A stretch of 64,000 nt of DNA from Linnemannia hyalina (taxonomy: Eukaryota > Mortierellomycota > Mortierellomycetes > Mortierellales > Mortierellaceae). The stretch is taken from NCBI GenBank assembly GCA_019671135.1, contig JAHRHY010000012.1, positions 1,302,001 to 1,366,000 of the forward strand. Reading direction: 5' to 3'. Of the stretch, positions 37,601 through 49,862 are shown piece after piece. Every line of letters begins with the position of its first letter. The stretch's first letter is position 1. The notes beneath the pieces were generated by a model. That model saw only the letters and a list, made by a program, of their open reading frames with translations, did not search any database and was not told the origin of the DNA. The position numbers and the translations under genes were made by a program.

Positions 37601-38536
37601 CCTGCTCCTCCTGCACCGGCCTCGGTCGAGTCCTCGCCGGAGCCTGATGATTCGAAGCTGACTGTGTTTACGGATTCGGAGCCTGAGGAGGAGCCCACCA
37701 AGGACGAGCCTATCAAGGAGGAGCCCGCCAAGTCTCTCAAGAAGTCTGTCGGATTCTCGTTCAGATCCGATGAAGATGACCTCAAGCCGGAGGGCAAGGA
37801 GGAACCCGTCAAGCCAGTCAAGAAATCTGTTGGGTTTTCGTTTGGATTCGACGAGGATGACCTCAATGAAGATAAGGAGCCAAGCAGCTCAACTACCGCC
37901 GCTCCCGTCAAGAAGGATACAGAGATCACGACAAAGTTCCAGGTCTCTTCAGATCTCAAGTCCCTGTTTGCACCCACAGAAGGATCTTTCAAGATGTTTG
38001 GTGGTGGTGATGATGACGAGGAAGAGGATGAAGAAGAGGACCTTCACGGAGATGTCGAGGATGATCGTATGGATCATGATGACCGGGACGAGGACACGAT
38101 CGTGACAGCCTACACCGATGGCGCCAGGACGATCTTTACTAGTGGCGCTGATGCTCTCAACAGAGCTCCTTTGTCGCACTCTGGATCCCTCTTCTTCTTC
38201 CACTTCAAGAACCCGTCCTTGCTCAAGAGGTATGCGATCGATTCAAAAAACATTGAATGAGCGGTAGTTCTTGTTTTGCTGCTAGAGCCAGGCAAGTTTT
38301 TTTCTAACCTCGCCCACCTTTCGTTCAAACTATATAGGTCCAACTTCAAGACGAACAACAAGGTCTTCATGAGAACTGGAACAATGGACGAGGTGACGGC
38401 CAACTGGGAAAAGACAAGGCACACAATGACCCAGGAGTTCAAGCGGAAGCACAAATCTGCAGCCCGCAACAAGGCCAGAGCATCCAAGCGCTTCAAGAAG
38501 AATTCTGGCCCAGAAACCTCCAATCACCTATCATAA
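34632..38536 (+). CDS. NOL8: NOL8-like nucleolar RRM protein
   Basis: NOL8 is a nucleolar protein implicated in pre-rRNA processing and in Rag GTPase binding in animals. Six exons (34632-35049, 35178-35466, 35543-35735, 35839-37105, 37197-38229, 38338-38536) close to 1,132 residues. After a Gly/Ser-rich N-terminus comes one RRM (about 140-220) with RAFIGGLAQDVT, CRGFGYVTL and the diagnostic KWKGNVLKIEEA. Then follow TYDPSHYKNNAEKLF, a long acidic D/E region, LFKMQTKIGTSDSRFQLTKD, the repeated KKSVGFSF blocks, and the C-terminal LFFFHFKNPSL...FMRTGTM...KRKHKSAARNKARA, all in the NOL8 order. Human NOL8 is 1,167 residues, so length also agrees. The acceptor of exon 2 could lie three bases upstream. 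Convergent with the SGF11-like gene, 233 bp apart. Confidence 0.9.
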
Positions 38537-38769
38537 TCCCCTCTCTCTTCTTCATTCCATTATTGTTGCAATATAAACTGCATTTGCATTTGTCCATATT
38601 AGAAAGCTGGCCATGGTGTGTGGGTTTATTAGTGATAGGGAGTAGTGCTTGTTTTTGGCGAGTGGCAAGTGGTGGTGGGTGATGATGGCAGTGCATGGAA
38701 ATATACTGATTGATGGACCGTCTAAAAAGGCAGAGCTGGTTGCTTTGCTTGGTTGCTTGGTTGTCTTCT

Positions 38770-41700
38770 CTATGACTTTTTCTTCTTGGGTGTCTGCAAA
38801 ACATCCATCCCGTCCTCGTCGCCGTCACCATCGATATCTGAAAGGGTAGAGGTGAGAAAGTTGAGGGAAAGGGCATATATTTCCTTGTTATTATTTAAAG
38901 AGAAAAAAAGAAAACGTAGTTGCGCAAAGTGGTGGCGCCATCGAGATAGGGATGGCGATATGGAAGAGGCGAAGGAAAGAAAAAAAAAGGTCTCTTGCAA
39001 TAGATTCGACGGCGCAGAAGGAAAGAAAGGAGCGAGTCGCGACAACTGGAGTAGGTGGTAGGTGGGTGGGAGGAGGGTTTGCTCATTTACCGATGAATTC
39101 CATGTCAAGCGCATCGGTAGAAGCTCCAGAGTAGGCCGAGGATTTCTTGAGTCTAAGAACAAGCGGAGGGAGGCGTTGAGATGATGCTTTTGAAGAGGAC
39201 GAGTAGGAGGAGGAGGATGATGATTGTGGGACACCCACCATGCCACCACCACCATATCGAGCATGCTCATCAACCTCCATGAGGTCCTCGTCGTAGCCAC
39301 CTTGGTAGTCGTTCCCTTTGTCCTTATCTCTGTCGATACTCTCGCCATCATCACCGTCGCCGTAGTCCTCGTCGTCATCAAATGAAAGATCCCTTTTGCC
39401 CTTCTTCGTTTTACGGCGATTATTATCCCTGTTGCTCTTCCTTTTCTTGTACGTATTGACGCCATCGTAATCAGCATCACCGTTATTGTTGTAGTGATTG
39501 GCGGTGGTGTTGTTTTTGATGCTGTAGTCTTCATCGTCACTGCTGGCACCTTCCGGACTTCCGATCGCCCTCAAGCTGTCATAAAACGATAAAACTTGCC
39601 CATTTTTGCTTGACGGACCCGATGAACCTGGCGGACGCTTGGATGAACTGACACCTCCTCCCGAAGCACGCTTGGGATTCGAGCTCGACAGTTTCTGAGT
39701 CGTGCCTGTCGTTGTTGCCGTCGTCGATACAGCAGCGGTGGCAGTGGCGGCGCCATTGCCGTTCTCGTTGCCTCCGCCGCCACTGCCATTCTGAAGACTC
39801 CTTCCATTGGCAAGAAGAAGGCTGTCTTCCAGGAACCCCAATGAGATTTCTCCGACAGGCGTTGGGTCCCGAGGTGCTGCTGCTGTCGAAGATGGCGCGT
39901 GTAGTCCAAGCCCCTTCAACTTTGTCGAGCTTCCTGACTTGTGCGCTAATTGGGTTGTTTTGTCAAGGTGCAACGGAGATCAGTTTTTGGAACCACTTCT
40001 CTGATGGAGTAGTGTGTTATCATGCATTCGAATGTCGGTGCACGTTTCTTTTTCTTTTTTTTTCTATGTCTTTTTTTTTTCGTTTGCAAAGATGCTCACA
40101 TTTTGCCAAAAGAGAGGACTACACCGATTGCATGAGGTACAACACAGAACAATCTTGGTTAGTGTCTGGTTGTCGCAGAAAAAGGGCTGAACAATTTACT
40201 TGAAGATGCTGCTTTTCTTGACTTCACTTCCCGGGACAAGTATTTACCTTGGGTGGTTTTGCAGGGTAATCTGAAGAATCCGTCTCTACATGCATGATAA
40301 ACGCGATAGATGAGCATAGTTAGATCCTGAAGCCTCCATGAAAACGCGGCATTTGCGTTCTTCAAGGAGGGAGCGACAGGAGAGAACTTACGTTTCTGCT
40401 TCTTGACCTTCGAACTTGAAGACTACAGAGAAGCGAGCAACAACGAGATATAATGTTAGTATACTTTATACTTACACGTGTTATCATTCGAAAAGCTAAG
40501 ACAATTCGACAGCAAAATGTACCTTGGCCGGACTTGGAGTGACATAGTCAGCGCCACCGTTTGCTCCGCTTGTATTGCCATTGGATTGAAAGTTGTCTTT
40601 CAACGCATTCTTCTTGCCTATTATTACCATTCAACAGTAAGGACGCATCATCAGTACAAAACACTAAGTGGTAATGAGGTAGGTCCTCAGGTATAGATTG
40701 ACCCGCGCGCGCCTTACGTTTCTTCTCAATGAGGTCCTTATCCGAGTCACTCGCTTCTCGGTCATCGGAGTAGCTCACAGGTGTGAAGGGCGATCCTGAT
40801 CCAGCCCTTTCAGCGCCCATCCTATTTTGTATGGAATGCAAAAATGTACGTCGTTAGGTGACCATCTTTGCCATCGCCTGAACGTTCATCGCCTCAGCGC
40901 AATAAAAGCCAAGTAAGGCTTACCGACGACTAGCAGCTCGGCTTGATGATCTTCCAGCAAGTCCCAGGCACTTCTCCAAATGAGGTGCGTAGCGTTGTGC
41001 TGGGAAAGATCGCTGACAATGTACGCAATCGAACGTCTGAGAGTTACTGGGCTGTGGATTCTGACCGAAAATATCCTGACCCGCCCGGACCACTGCAACG
41101 AGAATAAGCAAGTAAACAGAAGTCGGTGGTCAGTTGAGCGAAACATGTCATACTATCTTGACGACTTCTTCCAATGCAATCCTAATAGCTTCACAAAGCT
41201 GTAGTTACCATAGTTTCGACATCTATGGAGTTGAAGCAAGACAAATCAGAAAACAAAGTGGGAACGTGGTAAGTCTCTTGGACAATTAAAAAAAAATGAA
41301 ATGTATATCAAGGTCCGGGCAGCCAACAGACTGCCTTTCATTCATAGGGCCATACTTTGTTTTGCAGATGGGACACACCGTCCGCATGTTCTTGACCTCC
41401 CTATGGGCTTCAGACACCACATCCAGCACGATTTCATCCAGCAAGTCGCCCAAGATCTCAAATGCCTATCCGCGTTCACACAAAAGTATAAAAATAAATA
41501 AGAGGCGAAATTAATGTGCTTCAATTGAGCCCAAACAACTAGAAACAATCAGGCAGATGACCCATTGTGCCAAAGTAGAAGGAAGTTCCTAACCAGGCCT
41601 GCGAGAGACGCGGCAGCAGAGTCGGGCCCGTCCTTGGATGAGGCTATTGTCTTATCCATGGCGCGTTTTGTATGTCGAAGGAGTTCAAGCTGCGAGGCTT

Positions 41701-42081
41701 GATCTTTGTGGATCTTAGCGAACATACTACGAGGGAGGGGGGGGGACATAATCAGTTGAATCAGTACTTTGAATATCAGAAATGGAGGAGCGGACCAATT
41801 GGCTATGCCCTGGCCCACGCGCCAACATTAGCTGGAGCTTCTTTTTTTGCTGCAGTAATACAGTATGCTGAGGGGAAGGTGGAAAGTCAACGTTGCTGGT
41901 TGCCTTTCAATCTTTGACTGTTGTTGCAATGAACAAGAGCAACCACCCTTCCTCTGTTTCGACATGGCCATTGCCTCCCTTCTCCGTCTACTCCCTCCAG
42001 AAATCAAACGAAAGGTAAAACTTACGCCTCCATGTCTGTGCTTGACATGGTGCTTGCGCTTCTTGCCAGGGGAGACGACAT
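38770..42081 (-). CDS. SGF11/ATXN7L3-like subunit of the SAGA deubiquitinase module
   Basis: Sgf11/ATXN7L3 anchors the Ubp8/USP22 enzyme that removes ubiquitin from histone H2B. About twelve small exons: 42026-42081, 41594-41726, 41356-41465, a micro-exon near 41207-41222, 40924-41092, 40718-40821, 40523-40617, 40392-40422, 40248-40285, a doubtful one near 40200-40221, 39091-39945 and 38770-38837. Seen: the N-terminal helix FEILGDLLDEIVLDVVSEAH that docks on the enzyme, CPICKTK, and the zinc finger CVHCQRSFPAQRYAPHLEKC followed by GLAGRSSSRAASRR, the nucleosome acidic-patch binding type. The long C-terminal half is Ser/Gly/Asn-rich with acidic and Lys-rich tracts and ends PKKKKS. Start chosen because MSSPLARSAS ends at GTAAGT in phase. 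Family call is strong; exact structure between 40.2 and 40.0 kb is not. Confidence 0.8.
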
Positions 42082-42581
42082 GGTAGAAAGTCCTGGCAGG
42101 GGTCTTGACGGAATGGCAATTAAAGATGAGTAGGGAGTTGGAACAGCAACAAAAAAAGAATCAAAGGCTTTCCACTGGCAGAGTGAGGGTGTTCACGTTT
42201 TCGCTTTAAACAGGTTCGTGACCATTTATTGTTCGTTTCACTTTCCAAAGGGTTATTCTTGGAAGCACCCCTTTTTTATCGGACGACGACAAAAAGGCAA
42301 AAGATACAAAAAACCAATGGGAGTGAGAAGCTCATCCTGGATAGGAGGGAAAAAATGTGCGCATAGTAGAATGATGATCCAAGTCCATGATTGCACCAGT
42401 CATCGCATCCCTGGCGTAACGGATTTATCATCCTTGTATTTTTGGACGACTCTCTCCACTGTTACTGTGAACGAATATTGCTGATCCAAGAAACCAAACC
42501 ATTCAAGTGAACACATTTATTATTCTAAAAAACTGTCGCTCTTGTGTGAACGTGTGTGTACGTGCGCATGATGCGTGTGAT
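42082..42581. other. Intergenic, no gene seen
   Basis: Five hundred bases between two same-strand genes. AT-rich mixed sequence without a supported open frame; expected to hold the TUG-like gene's 3' end and the SGF11-like promoter. Confidence 0.5.
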
Positions 42582-44637
42582 CTACAAATTCAGCATTCCA
42601 GCCTGTTGTTCCTTGGCAATCTCCTGAGCGATGAGGGTCTGATAGTCCAATGGAGCCTCACCACGTTCCTCAGCCTCCTTCAACATCCGGCTGACACGAA
42701 GTGCGATTTGGCGAACAATATCATCCTGCTCGTTCTTCTTGCTGGTTGGACTTCCCTGCATGCTTCGGAGGAACCGATCCTTATCAGACGAGCTGTCCGA
42801 GTTCTTGGAGAGACATCTCACTCGATCCGTCAATGCCTCCTGGGTCTGCTGCTCCAAACGCTGACGAATCTCTTGGTTGGCTTCAATCATCGCTGCATTG
42901 ATATCCTGAGTTGGCGTTTGGCGGTTGGATTCGCCGTCGGACCCGTTGCCTCCGTTACCGCTGCTGGGGAGATGACCATCGCGACAAAGAGGCGCCACAA
43001 TGCCAGTGCGGGGTGTTAAACTGGGAACGGGCATGGTGTATGGAGTGGGGATAGAGACGATTTCGCTGAGAGGCTTGTCGTTGTTGGGTTGTGCAATTGG
43101 AGCTGGACTGAAAAAAGTGGGCTCTGTTGGAGATGCGGACGTATTGTTGTTGGAGGAGGATGAGAGTGTGGTGAAAGCTGGTCCTGTACTTGACTGAGTT
43201 GTCGAAGGTGAAGAAGACTGTGGGGTAGCGAGGTCGAAGTTCCAAATACCCGAGCTCTCGTTGATGTTGACGTCGTCGTTATCGTCGTAACCGGACATGA
43301 AAAGATCGAATCCTGCGTTCAGATGGGGCATCAACACTCGAACGACTCCTGTTCCCGATTCAAAGTCGGCTGATACTGCAAATGTGCTTGACTCCAAACT
43401 GTGGTGGAAGGGAACATACTAAATGATTTTTTGGTGTTCATCCAAACGAGCATAAAAATGTGGTTTTGAGGCACGTCAGTTTTTCTATGCGCAATTAGGT
43501 CAACAGTAGCAATTGGAAGAATAATGCCGTTGTTGTTTTGTTTCTTTGGTGTCGGATATGAGGGAAACCATTGCAAGGGATGGAGTAGGATGAGAAGGAG
43601 AGTAGTGTTTTTGCTTTTGTTTACCTTTGGCGAAGTACGTTCAGATTTTGCGAGACGTCGGTGAAGCGAGCTGGAGGCGGAGGGTAGGAATGTGTCGGTG
43701 CACTTTGCTGATTTGTAATATCTATATGTTAGTGACATGAGAAGGGAGAGAGAGCAAGCGTTATAAGAGGAAGAATCAGAAACAGAGTTAGAAATATGGA
43801 GAGAAATAAAGGCAGAGCTACAAGGGAAGGTTTGTCCTTTTGGACTCGTGAATTAATAACTTGCATCGGCGAATTTACCCTTTAGTTGCGTGCTCAAGGA
43901 CAGGCAATGATGCTCGGAGAGAGGCGGATGCTGGAAGGGAAATAGTTCCTTTGGACTTGGCTCCCAACTGCAATGCGATGCTGAAGTGGGATGAAGCTGC
44001 TCGTTGAGAGATATGTCGATGAGGTAAGATGAACAGAGAACAAAGTAAAAATGAGAAAAGGAGAGGGAACATTAGCATCGAAGGGAGGGAGCCAACGAAA
44101 CGGAAAATCCGATCTTTGACCAAGTACTAGTAAAAAGGTATCTGGCTTCCTTACCGGGGGAGGTTCCACTGAAACGCTTGACGAGGTGGAGTCGTGACCC
44201 AGAGGTGACCCCGGCTTTGTGGATTGTCAAGGAGAGGTCGAGGTCGTAGTCTCCTTTCCTTTTACGTTGTTGACAAAGAAGTGGGGTTTGATCAAATAGA
44301 AACGAAAAAAAATGAGAGGATGCACAAGGAGTGAGCAGGCATGAACAATGACAGAAAAAAGTTCATCCCTCAATAATTTTTCATCATTTGTGTCCGCTCG
44401 CGCAAGTGGTTGCTGCTGTTGGTTGGACTGGATCCAGGATGAAACGAACAAGGTCTTTCGGATCAAACAGAGACGAAACAGAGAAGGCGCCACTCACCTC
44501 AAAGTATAGCTCTCTGGATGACGGTCGTTGCGTGTCTTACAGACGGTGTGGACGACTTGGCGTAGGAGCATGTTCGGCATGGTCTGAATACGCAGTTTCT
44601 TGCCCCCTCTAATGTGCACGATGATATAGGCGATCAT
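42582..44637 (-). CDS. TUG/ASPSCR1/Ubx4-like protein with N-terminal ubiquitin-like domains, no UBX domain
   Basis: TUG/Ubx4 proteins bind the AAA ATPase Cdc48/p97. Five exons (44498-44637, 44155-44258, 43879-43996, 43625-43721, 42582-43418) close in phase to 431 residues. The N-terminal UBL starts MIAYIIVHIRGGKKLRIQT and continues VVHTVCKTRNDRHPESYTLR, DYDLDLSLTIHKAG and SGSRLHLVKR, the TUG-UBL1 pattern. A second block, FSIALQLGAKSKGTISLPAS, resembles the second UBL. The rest is Ser/Thr/Pro-rich with a predicted helix near the end (IVRQIALRVSRMLKEAEER). The C-terminal UBX domain that defines TUG/Ubx4 is missing. It may be a natural short form or a separate gene family. Phase agreement at all four introns supports the model; the exon-4 frame was chosen by phase. 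Confidence 0.75.
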
Positions 44638-45867
44638 AGTTGACGATAGTTGTTGCGGGTATAAGTTGTTGCTGGGTGTCGTAGTAGTCGCGGATAGTTG
44701 ATCGATTGATTTGTAGAGGGGTGTAATTGGACAGAGGACGTGTGAGTGTGTGCCTGTGTGACAGTGAGGCGAAGTTAACGATCGTGGTTGGAAATGTTGT
44801 GTTTGTGTATGTCAATGATTGATGTTGTTATTATGAGTGGAGGGTGTAGATGCTGGTATGCCAAAGGGTGTCTGAGTGATTCGAGGGTATTAATGTGTTG
44901 TATGTGTATGTGGCCGAGTTGTGTGTAACAGTTTGTGGTTGTCAATGTTGTTTGTTGCTTGAGTACTTGTCTTTTGTTCTCCTTTTTTTGACCGAGGGTT
45001 TGAATGATGGACCATTGCGAAAAAAAAATGGGCGGGAGTCGAGGATTTTATAGATCTGAGGGCAACGGAGAAAAAGAAAGGCGATGATATCCAAGGGCTT
45101 TGGAGAGACGGGATGGAAAGGAGCGAGGGAAAGGAAGAGGTGGGTAGAAGAGAACATTGAGGAAAAAGGCGGCGGAGAAATGAACTGTGGTCATACGCTG
45201 ACAATACGTAAAAGTGAAGACCGAGCAGCTGTGTCCACTTGGGCGAATGGATTGGATGGCCTAATCGCGATGCAAGAGAACTGAGGGATGATGTTTGCAC
45301 AATAAATAAATACATTATACATTAAACATTAAAGTAAAAAAATAAATAAATAAAAGGATCGAATCGTAACAGATGAGATGTGCTCTATCTGTCTCCCTTA
45401 CTCTCTCTGTCTGTGCATTTGTTTTTTTGCCTGCTTGTCTGTCATGTGTGGTAATGAATCGGGTGCTCTCTAATTGATCAAATCATTTGGGCTGCCTGTC
45501 CTCTGTTCCTCTGTTCCTCTGTTCCTTGTTCCTGACCCTTTCTTTTCGTCCGTCTCCTCGTTCTTGCACCAGACTTGCACCCTTGAACTCTGTCCTCCTC
45601 TCATTGCAGCCGTAAGCAATCAGCTTAAGCGAATCTCGCCCTCTCCCTCTCTTTCATCCAGATTCCCGGAGACAATAACAATAACAACAACCGCAGCCTC
45701 CCTTCTCCATCACACACTGAACACCCCCTTTCTTACACATTCCAAAACACCTTGTTCTGGTCACCCCCTAATTCTCCTACGTTTTGCCAGCCGGCACATT
45801 TCAACATCACTACGCTCACTCGCACATCACACACAGCACAAGCACACACAACCACTCAGCTCCCTCC
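44638..45867. promoter_or_regulatory. Divergent intergenic region between TUG-like and SDR genes
   Basis: About 1.2 kb. Around 45300-45355 it holds an AT-rich patch of ATAAATAAATA and ATTAAACATTAAAG. The 450 bp before 45868 are pyrimidine/CA-rich and look like a fungal 5' leader. No gene is supported. Confidence 0.5.
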
Positions 45868-48203
45868 ATGCTCTCATCCTTCAGACGCACATACTCAACA
45901 GCAGTCCATGAGGCAAGTGCTTACGACCAACGAGTGCTGTCACTTTTGCTGTTACTACTTTTCCCACTACTCAATTCTATGCATGAGCCCTGCAAGTCCA
46001 TGCCATCGCAACACACCAAGTGCTGCTGCACACTGCTACTCTAAGCAAGCGGCAGTATTAAAGGAGCAATGGATCCTCATGGGTTGCCGACAGGCATTTA
46101 CAACTGAACTAACCACCTCTCATCTTTAATGAATATTTCGATGGTCACCAGGCCCTGCCTCTGGCCAACACCTTGACATTGATCCCAGGCGGAACGCGAG
46201 GAATAGGTCTCGCAACTGCCAAACTCTTTGCACGCAATGGTTCACGCGTTGTCGTTCTGGGACGAGACCAAGAACGCATCAAGCACGTTCTCGAAAAAGA
46301 ACTCGCCCCGATTCATGGGAGCAATTCGTCCGTGGAACATTTGGGCTTCCAGTGCGACGTATCCAACCAGGAGGACATTGAGCGGACCATCAAGGTATGT
46401 TATACGTTCGGTTCTCTCTCTCGTTCTTTCTCCAATAGCAGCAGTAGTGAGCATCTGAGCACCCTGCTTACGGTATTGGCATTGCGAAAAAGAGCGCGAT
46501 TTGGCAACTGCCACACCGTCATGGACCCTTGTTTGTCATTGAATCGCAAGGTGGAGGACGGGGGAGGGAACGAAAACAAGGGGTGCATATGGAGACAGAG
46601 GGCATAAAACAGGGAGGGATGGGGCCAGGAGGAGATAAAAGACTTTCTTGGCCATGTGCACTCATAGCAGGCCATTGAATAGTTTACTGAGCAATAATAT
46701 AATCGACCGGCAATTGAATGGTTGCTCTATTATTGAGGATTACCTGTACTCATTTAGTTTGATCCGCTCTGCTGGGAATATTTACTGCACTTTAGGAGCT
46801 GGGCAAGGTCGCTCCTGTGGACTATATGGTCAACTCGGCGGGAATTACTCGGGACTCTCTGCTTATCGCGCATGCCTCACAGGATATCGAAAACGTGATT
46901 TCAACCAACCTCATGGGTACCATCTGGCTCAACAAGGCCGTTGTCAAGGGAATGATGCGTCGTAAAAGGGGTAAGGGTCCTTGTCGCTCTCTCTCCTTCT
47001 TGTCAAGTCCATGGACTTGTCTCGATTTTTGCATGCATACACGTTCCTCACTCTCCTTATCACAACCCCCTAGATGGCCAAATTTGCCGTTTTGCTAGAT
47101 CCAATCCAAAAGTGCAAACCTTTCTACACTTTTTGCTTTTGTAGCAACCAATGATCTGATGGATTTTTTTTTTTTTTTTCGTTGTGTATCCTTTCCTGGG
47201 GCGCCGGTATGGGAATCATTAGGATCCATCATCAACATCTCGAGTGTCGTTGGTCTGCAAGGGAACATTGGTCAATCTGTGTACAGCGCATCCAAGTCAG
47301 CTATTATCGGTACGCAGGGAGCAAATGAAGTCTCTTTAAGCAAGTGGTGGACAGAGAAGCGATTCGAAGGAGGTTTGACCGTAACTGAACTTTGCATGAC
47401 TGTGACATGGGAGAGATGGACGAATAGGAGCATCCTTGAAAATGAAAGAAGGAAAAACCTATCTCACCACCTCCTTCCTCTCATCCCTTTCTTTCAATCT
47501 TTGGACCTCCCTTTTTTTTTGTATTTGTTAATTGTCTGCTTGATTGTCGGTCTGATTGTTGGTCTGTTTATCTGTTGTTTAATTTTTGTGCGTAGGATTC
47601 TCAAAATCCCTCTCCAAAGAGGTTGGTTCAAGAAACATTACTGTGAACGTTATTGCTCCTGGCTATATCGACACCGACATGACGTCAAGTAGGTGTGCCG
47701 CACTGAACTGCTCACATTCACCAATTAAACAACAAAGTTTTGGACTAAACACCCTTTGCGCTATGTGCTTTTTGTTTGTTTGTTTGTTGTGATTGGTGTT
47801 ATAGATGGTCTCTCCCATTCCTTGACCATGAACTTACTCTTTCTTACCTCGTATCATCCCTGTACTTAATTCTGACGCTTCTCTCTCTCTCTCTCTTTCT
47901 CGTTCGTGTTATATATTGCTGATGCAACCATAAAGGCATACCAGAGGACCGCAAGAAGGCCATAGTTGCAAGAACATCCCTTGGTCGTCTGGGCCAAGCG
48001 GACGATGTTGCCGAAGCTGCCCTCTTCCTAGCTCAAGCAAAGTTTATCACAGGACAAGTAAGGTGTTCTTGTACTTTTTCTTTGTACCTTTCTCGCGTCA
48101 GCACCATTCGGAAACCATGGGTTTGTAAAAGTAGTTTAGCTGACGCGACTTTGGCTTCTCGTCTTGCTAGGTTCTTGTTGTCGACGGTGGCCTCTCCCTT
48201 TAA
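45868..48203 (+). CDS. 3-oxoacyl-ACP reductase-type short-chain dehydrogenase, probably mitochondrial
   Basis: NADPH-dependent SDR of the FabG/OAR1/CBR4 group, the ketoreductase step of mitochondrial type II fatty acid synthesis (family knowledge; substrate inferred). Seven exons (45868-45912, 46152-46394, 46796-46970, 47223-47309, 47596-47688, 47936-48057, 48171-48203) close to 265 residues. MLSSFRRTYSTAVHE looks like a cleavable mitochondrial presequence. Then: nucleotide-binding GGTRGIGLATA, VNSAGITRD, catalytic Ser in IINISSVVG, Tyr and Lys in YSASKSA, NVIAPGYIDTDM and the C-terminal VDGGLSL. Intron 1 uses a GC donor (GCAAGT). The last two exons lie inside the 6-kb duplicated segment, so copy 1 completes this gene and copy 2 carries orphan duplicates. 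Confidence 0.88.
45913..46151 (+). other. GC-AG intron in the SDR gene
   Basis: Exon 1 ends at a Glu codon followed by GCAAGT, the consensus of GC donors; the acceptor is CACCAG at 46151, with GAACTAAC as a likely branch site. Phase 0 on both sides joins the presequence to ALPLANTLTLIPGGTRGIG. Confidence 0.65.
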
Positions 48204-49862
48204 TATCGATCAATGGACGAATCTGGTCACGGTCGTTGATAGGCAGCAAATAAACAGTCGCCTTCGCCCTGATCATCAACTGTGGGTTCTAGCGTTCGGC
48301 GATTATTTTCTATCGGGGATTGCTGCGATCGCCGATACGACTCATTTTCTTGCAGGCCTGCTGTCGCAACGGCGGGAATTGCGCCCATTAACCACTCCCT
48401 CTTGCTTACTCTGGTCCCCGAATGTACCTGCCTGAGGCGGACAGACGGAGGAACCAAGAACCACACCGAGTTTTTTTTGCCGGTTGACATCACGAAAGTT
48501 CCACCAGACTAACTTCTCTGTTTGACATTTGTCCGTTTATGCAGTGAACAAAGGCAAAAGTACAAAAAGGGTGCCAGTGCGCACGGTCTGTTCAAGTGGA
48601 CCTTCACAAAGGAGAGATGCTGAATCATGCTTTTATTTCAAGCGTATCCGAACTAATGGTCAGCTCGATCGATCGGTTCTTTTTGCCTCGTTTTTCTGAA
48701 GTAACAGACCGGGGGGAATGAAGGCGTTTGATAGATAATGACAAGATGTTAACTCCTGTCAGCGGTCGGGGCCCTAGGTCAGTGAAATGCGCTTTTGTAT
48801 GAAGAAAGAAGAGGAGGCTAACTCGCACACCACAATAAGAGTGCTCTATAGGCTATGACCACAATCAATAAGCCTCGTAAGACTGCAACAAAATGCCCCT
48901 TAATCTCACAAGTTCAAGTGTGAGTGGATGTGTGTCTTATTTTTATTTTGAACACTTGACGCCATCTTTTCTCTTCACCACCACTTTGCACTTTACTCTC
49001 CTTCCCCCGTCCTTTCTTCAACGCCTGCATGACCACCAACTCACCATCTCCTTCACGACACACAACTCCCCTCACTCTGCAACATACTCGATATCTCTTA
49101 CCACCTTCACAAAACTTTCCTTGTCAGGCGCTCTGAACACACTCACAATATAGACACCAGATATCTACCTGTATGTCTGTCGACTTGGCCGCTCTTTGTC
49201 CCTTTACTTGACACCCGAAAGAACTTCAACCACAACGACACCCTTCTCTTACACACCCTTACCTCCTCCTTCGCTTGCCCAGTCGCCAATAGAAGTCTCT
49301 TGTCACCTCACAAAGTACTTGACCACACCTCGTCTGTTGTTCTGTTCTCCAACTACCTCATTTTTCACACCTCCTAATTATTCCTTACGCACCCTCTTGT
49401 CCGTTTCCTCTGGTTGTTTGTTTCTCCCTCTGCAGCTGTCCACATACCATGAGATGATAGTCTCCGGTTGACGCTCAATTGCGTAGCACTTTATGACTCT
49501 GGGTTCATGATGTGGGGTAAGTCGTGGGCGGTTATAACCATCGCCACCGAGCGAAAAAGAGTATATTATATTGAGGTTGTGTACTATATACATGTAGGGG
49601 CGCAAAGGCCGGGGGAGGACGAAGTCATGTAGACTGTCGCTCATATGTGCAAAGAGTGAGAAGATAAAAGTGTACTATGTATACATGGGATTGAGAGAAA
49701 AGAAAAATGGGTGAAGGAAATATTCGAGTATGGTACAAAGAGAAGACAGAGTAATATATACATGGGGTTGAGAGAAAAATGGGTGAAGAAAATATGACGA
49801 ATAGGTACAAAGAGAAGACAAAGTAGGGCGTCGTTGCTGCGGAGCCGACACCGGCCACCAAA
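48204..49862. other. Stretch between SDR and kinase 3' ends (repeat copy 1)
   Basis: About 1.66 kb between convergent genes. + strand open frames around 48082-48435 and 48893-49471 are compositionally biased (Thr/Ser/Leu-rich) and carry no motif; I do not call them genes. The same stretch is retained in copy 2. Confidence 0.45.
49681..49826 (+). repeat. Two-unit tandem repeat (~70 bp) beside the kinase stop, copy 1
   Basis: Units 49681-49753 and 49758-49826 share ATACATGGG-TTGAGAGAAAA, ATGGGTGAAG, GGTACAAAGAGAAGACA. They lie just downstream of the kinase stop codon, so likely in its 3' UTR, and are repeated in copy 2 at 58059-58204. Confidence 0.8.

Noticed and set aside
48893..49471. Thr/Ser-rich + strand frames in the repeat (also 57259-57849)
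   Set aside because: Short, biased composition, no motif, and several in-frame differences between copies; conservation is explained by recent duplication.
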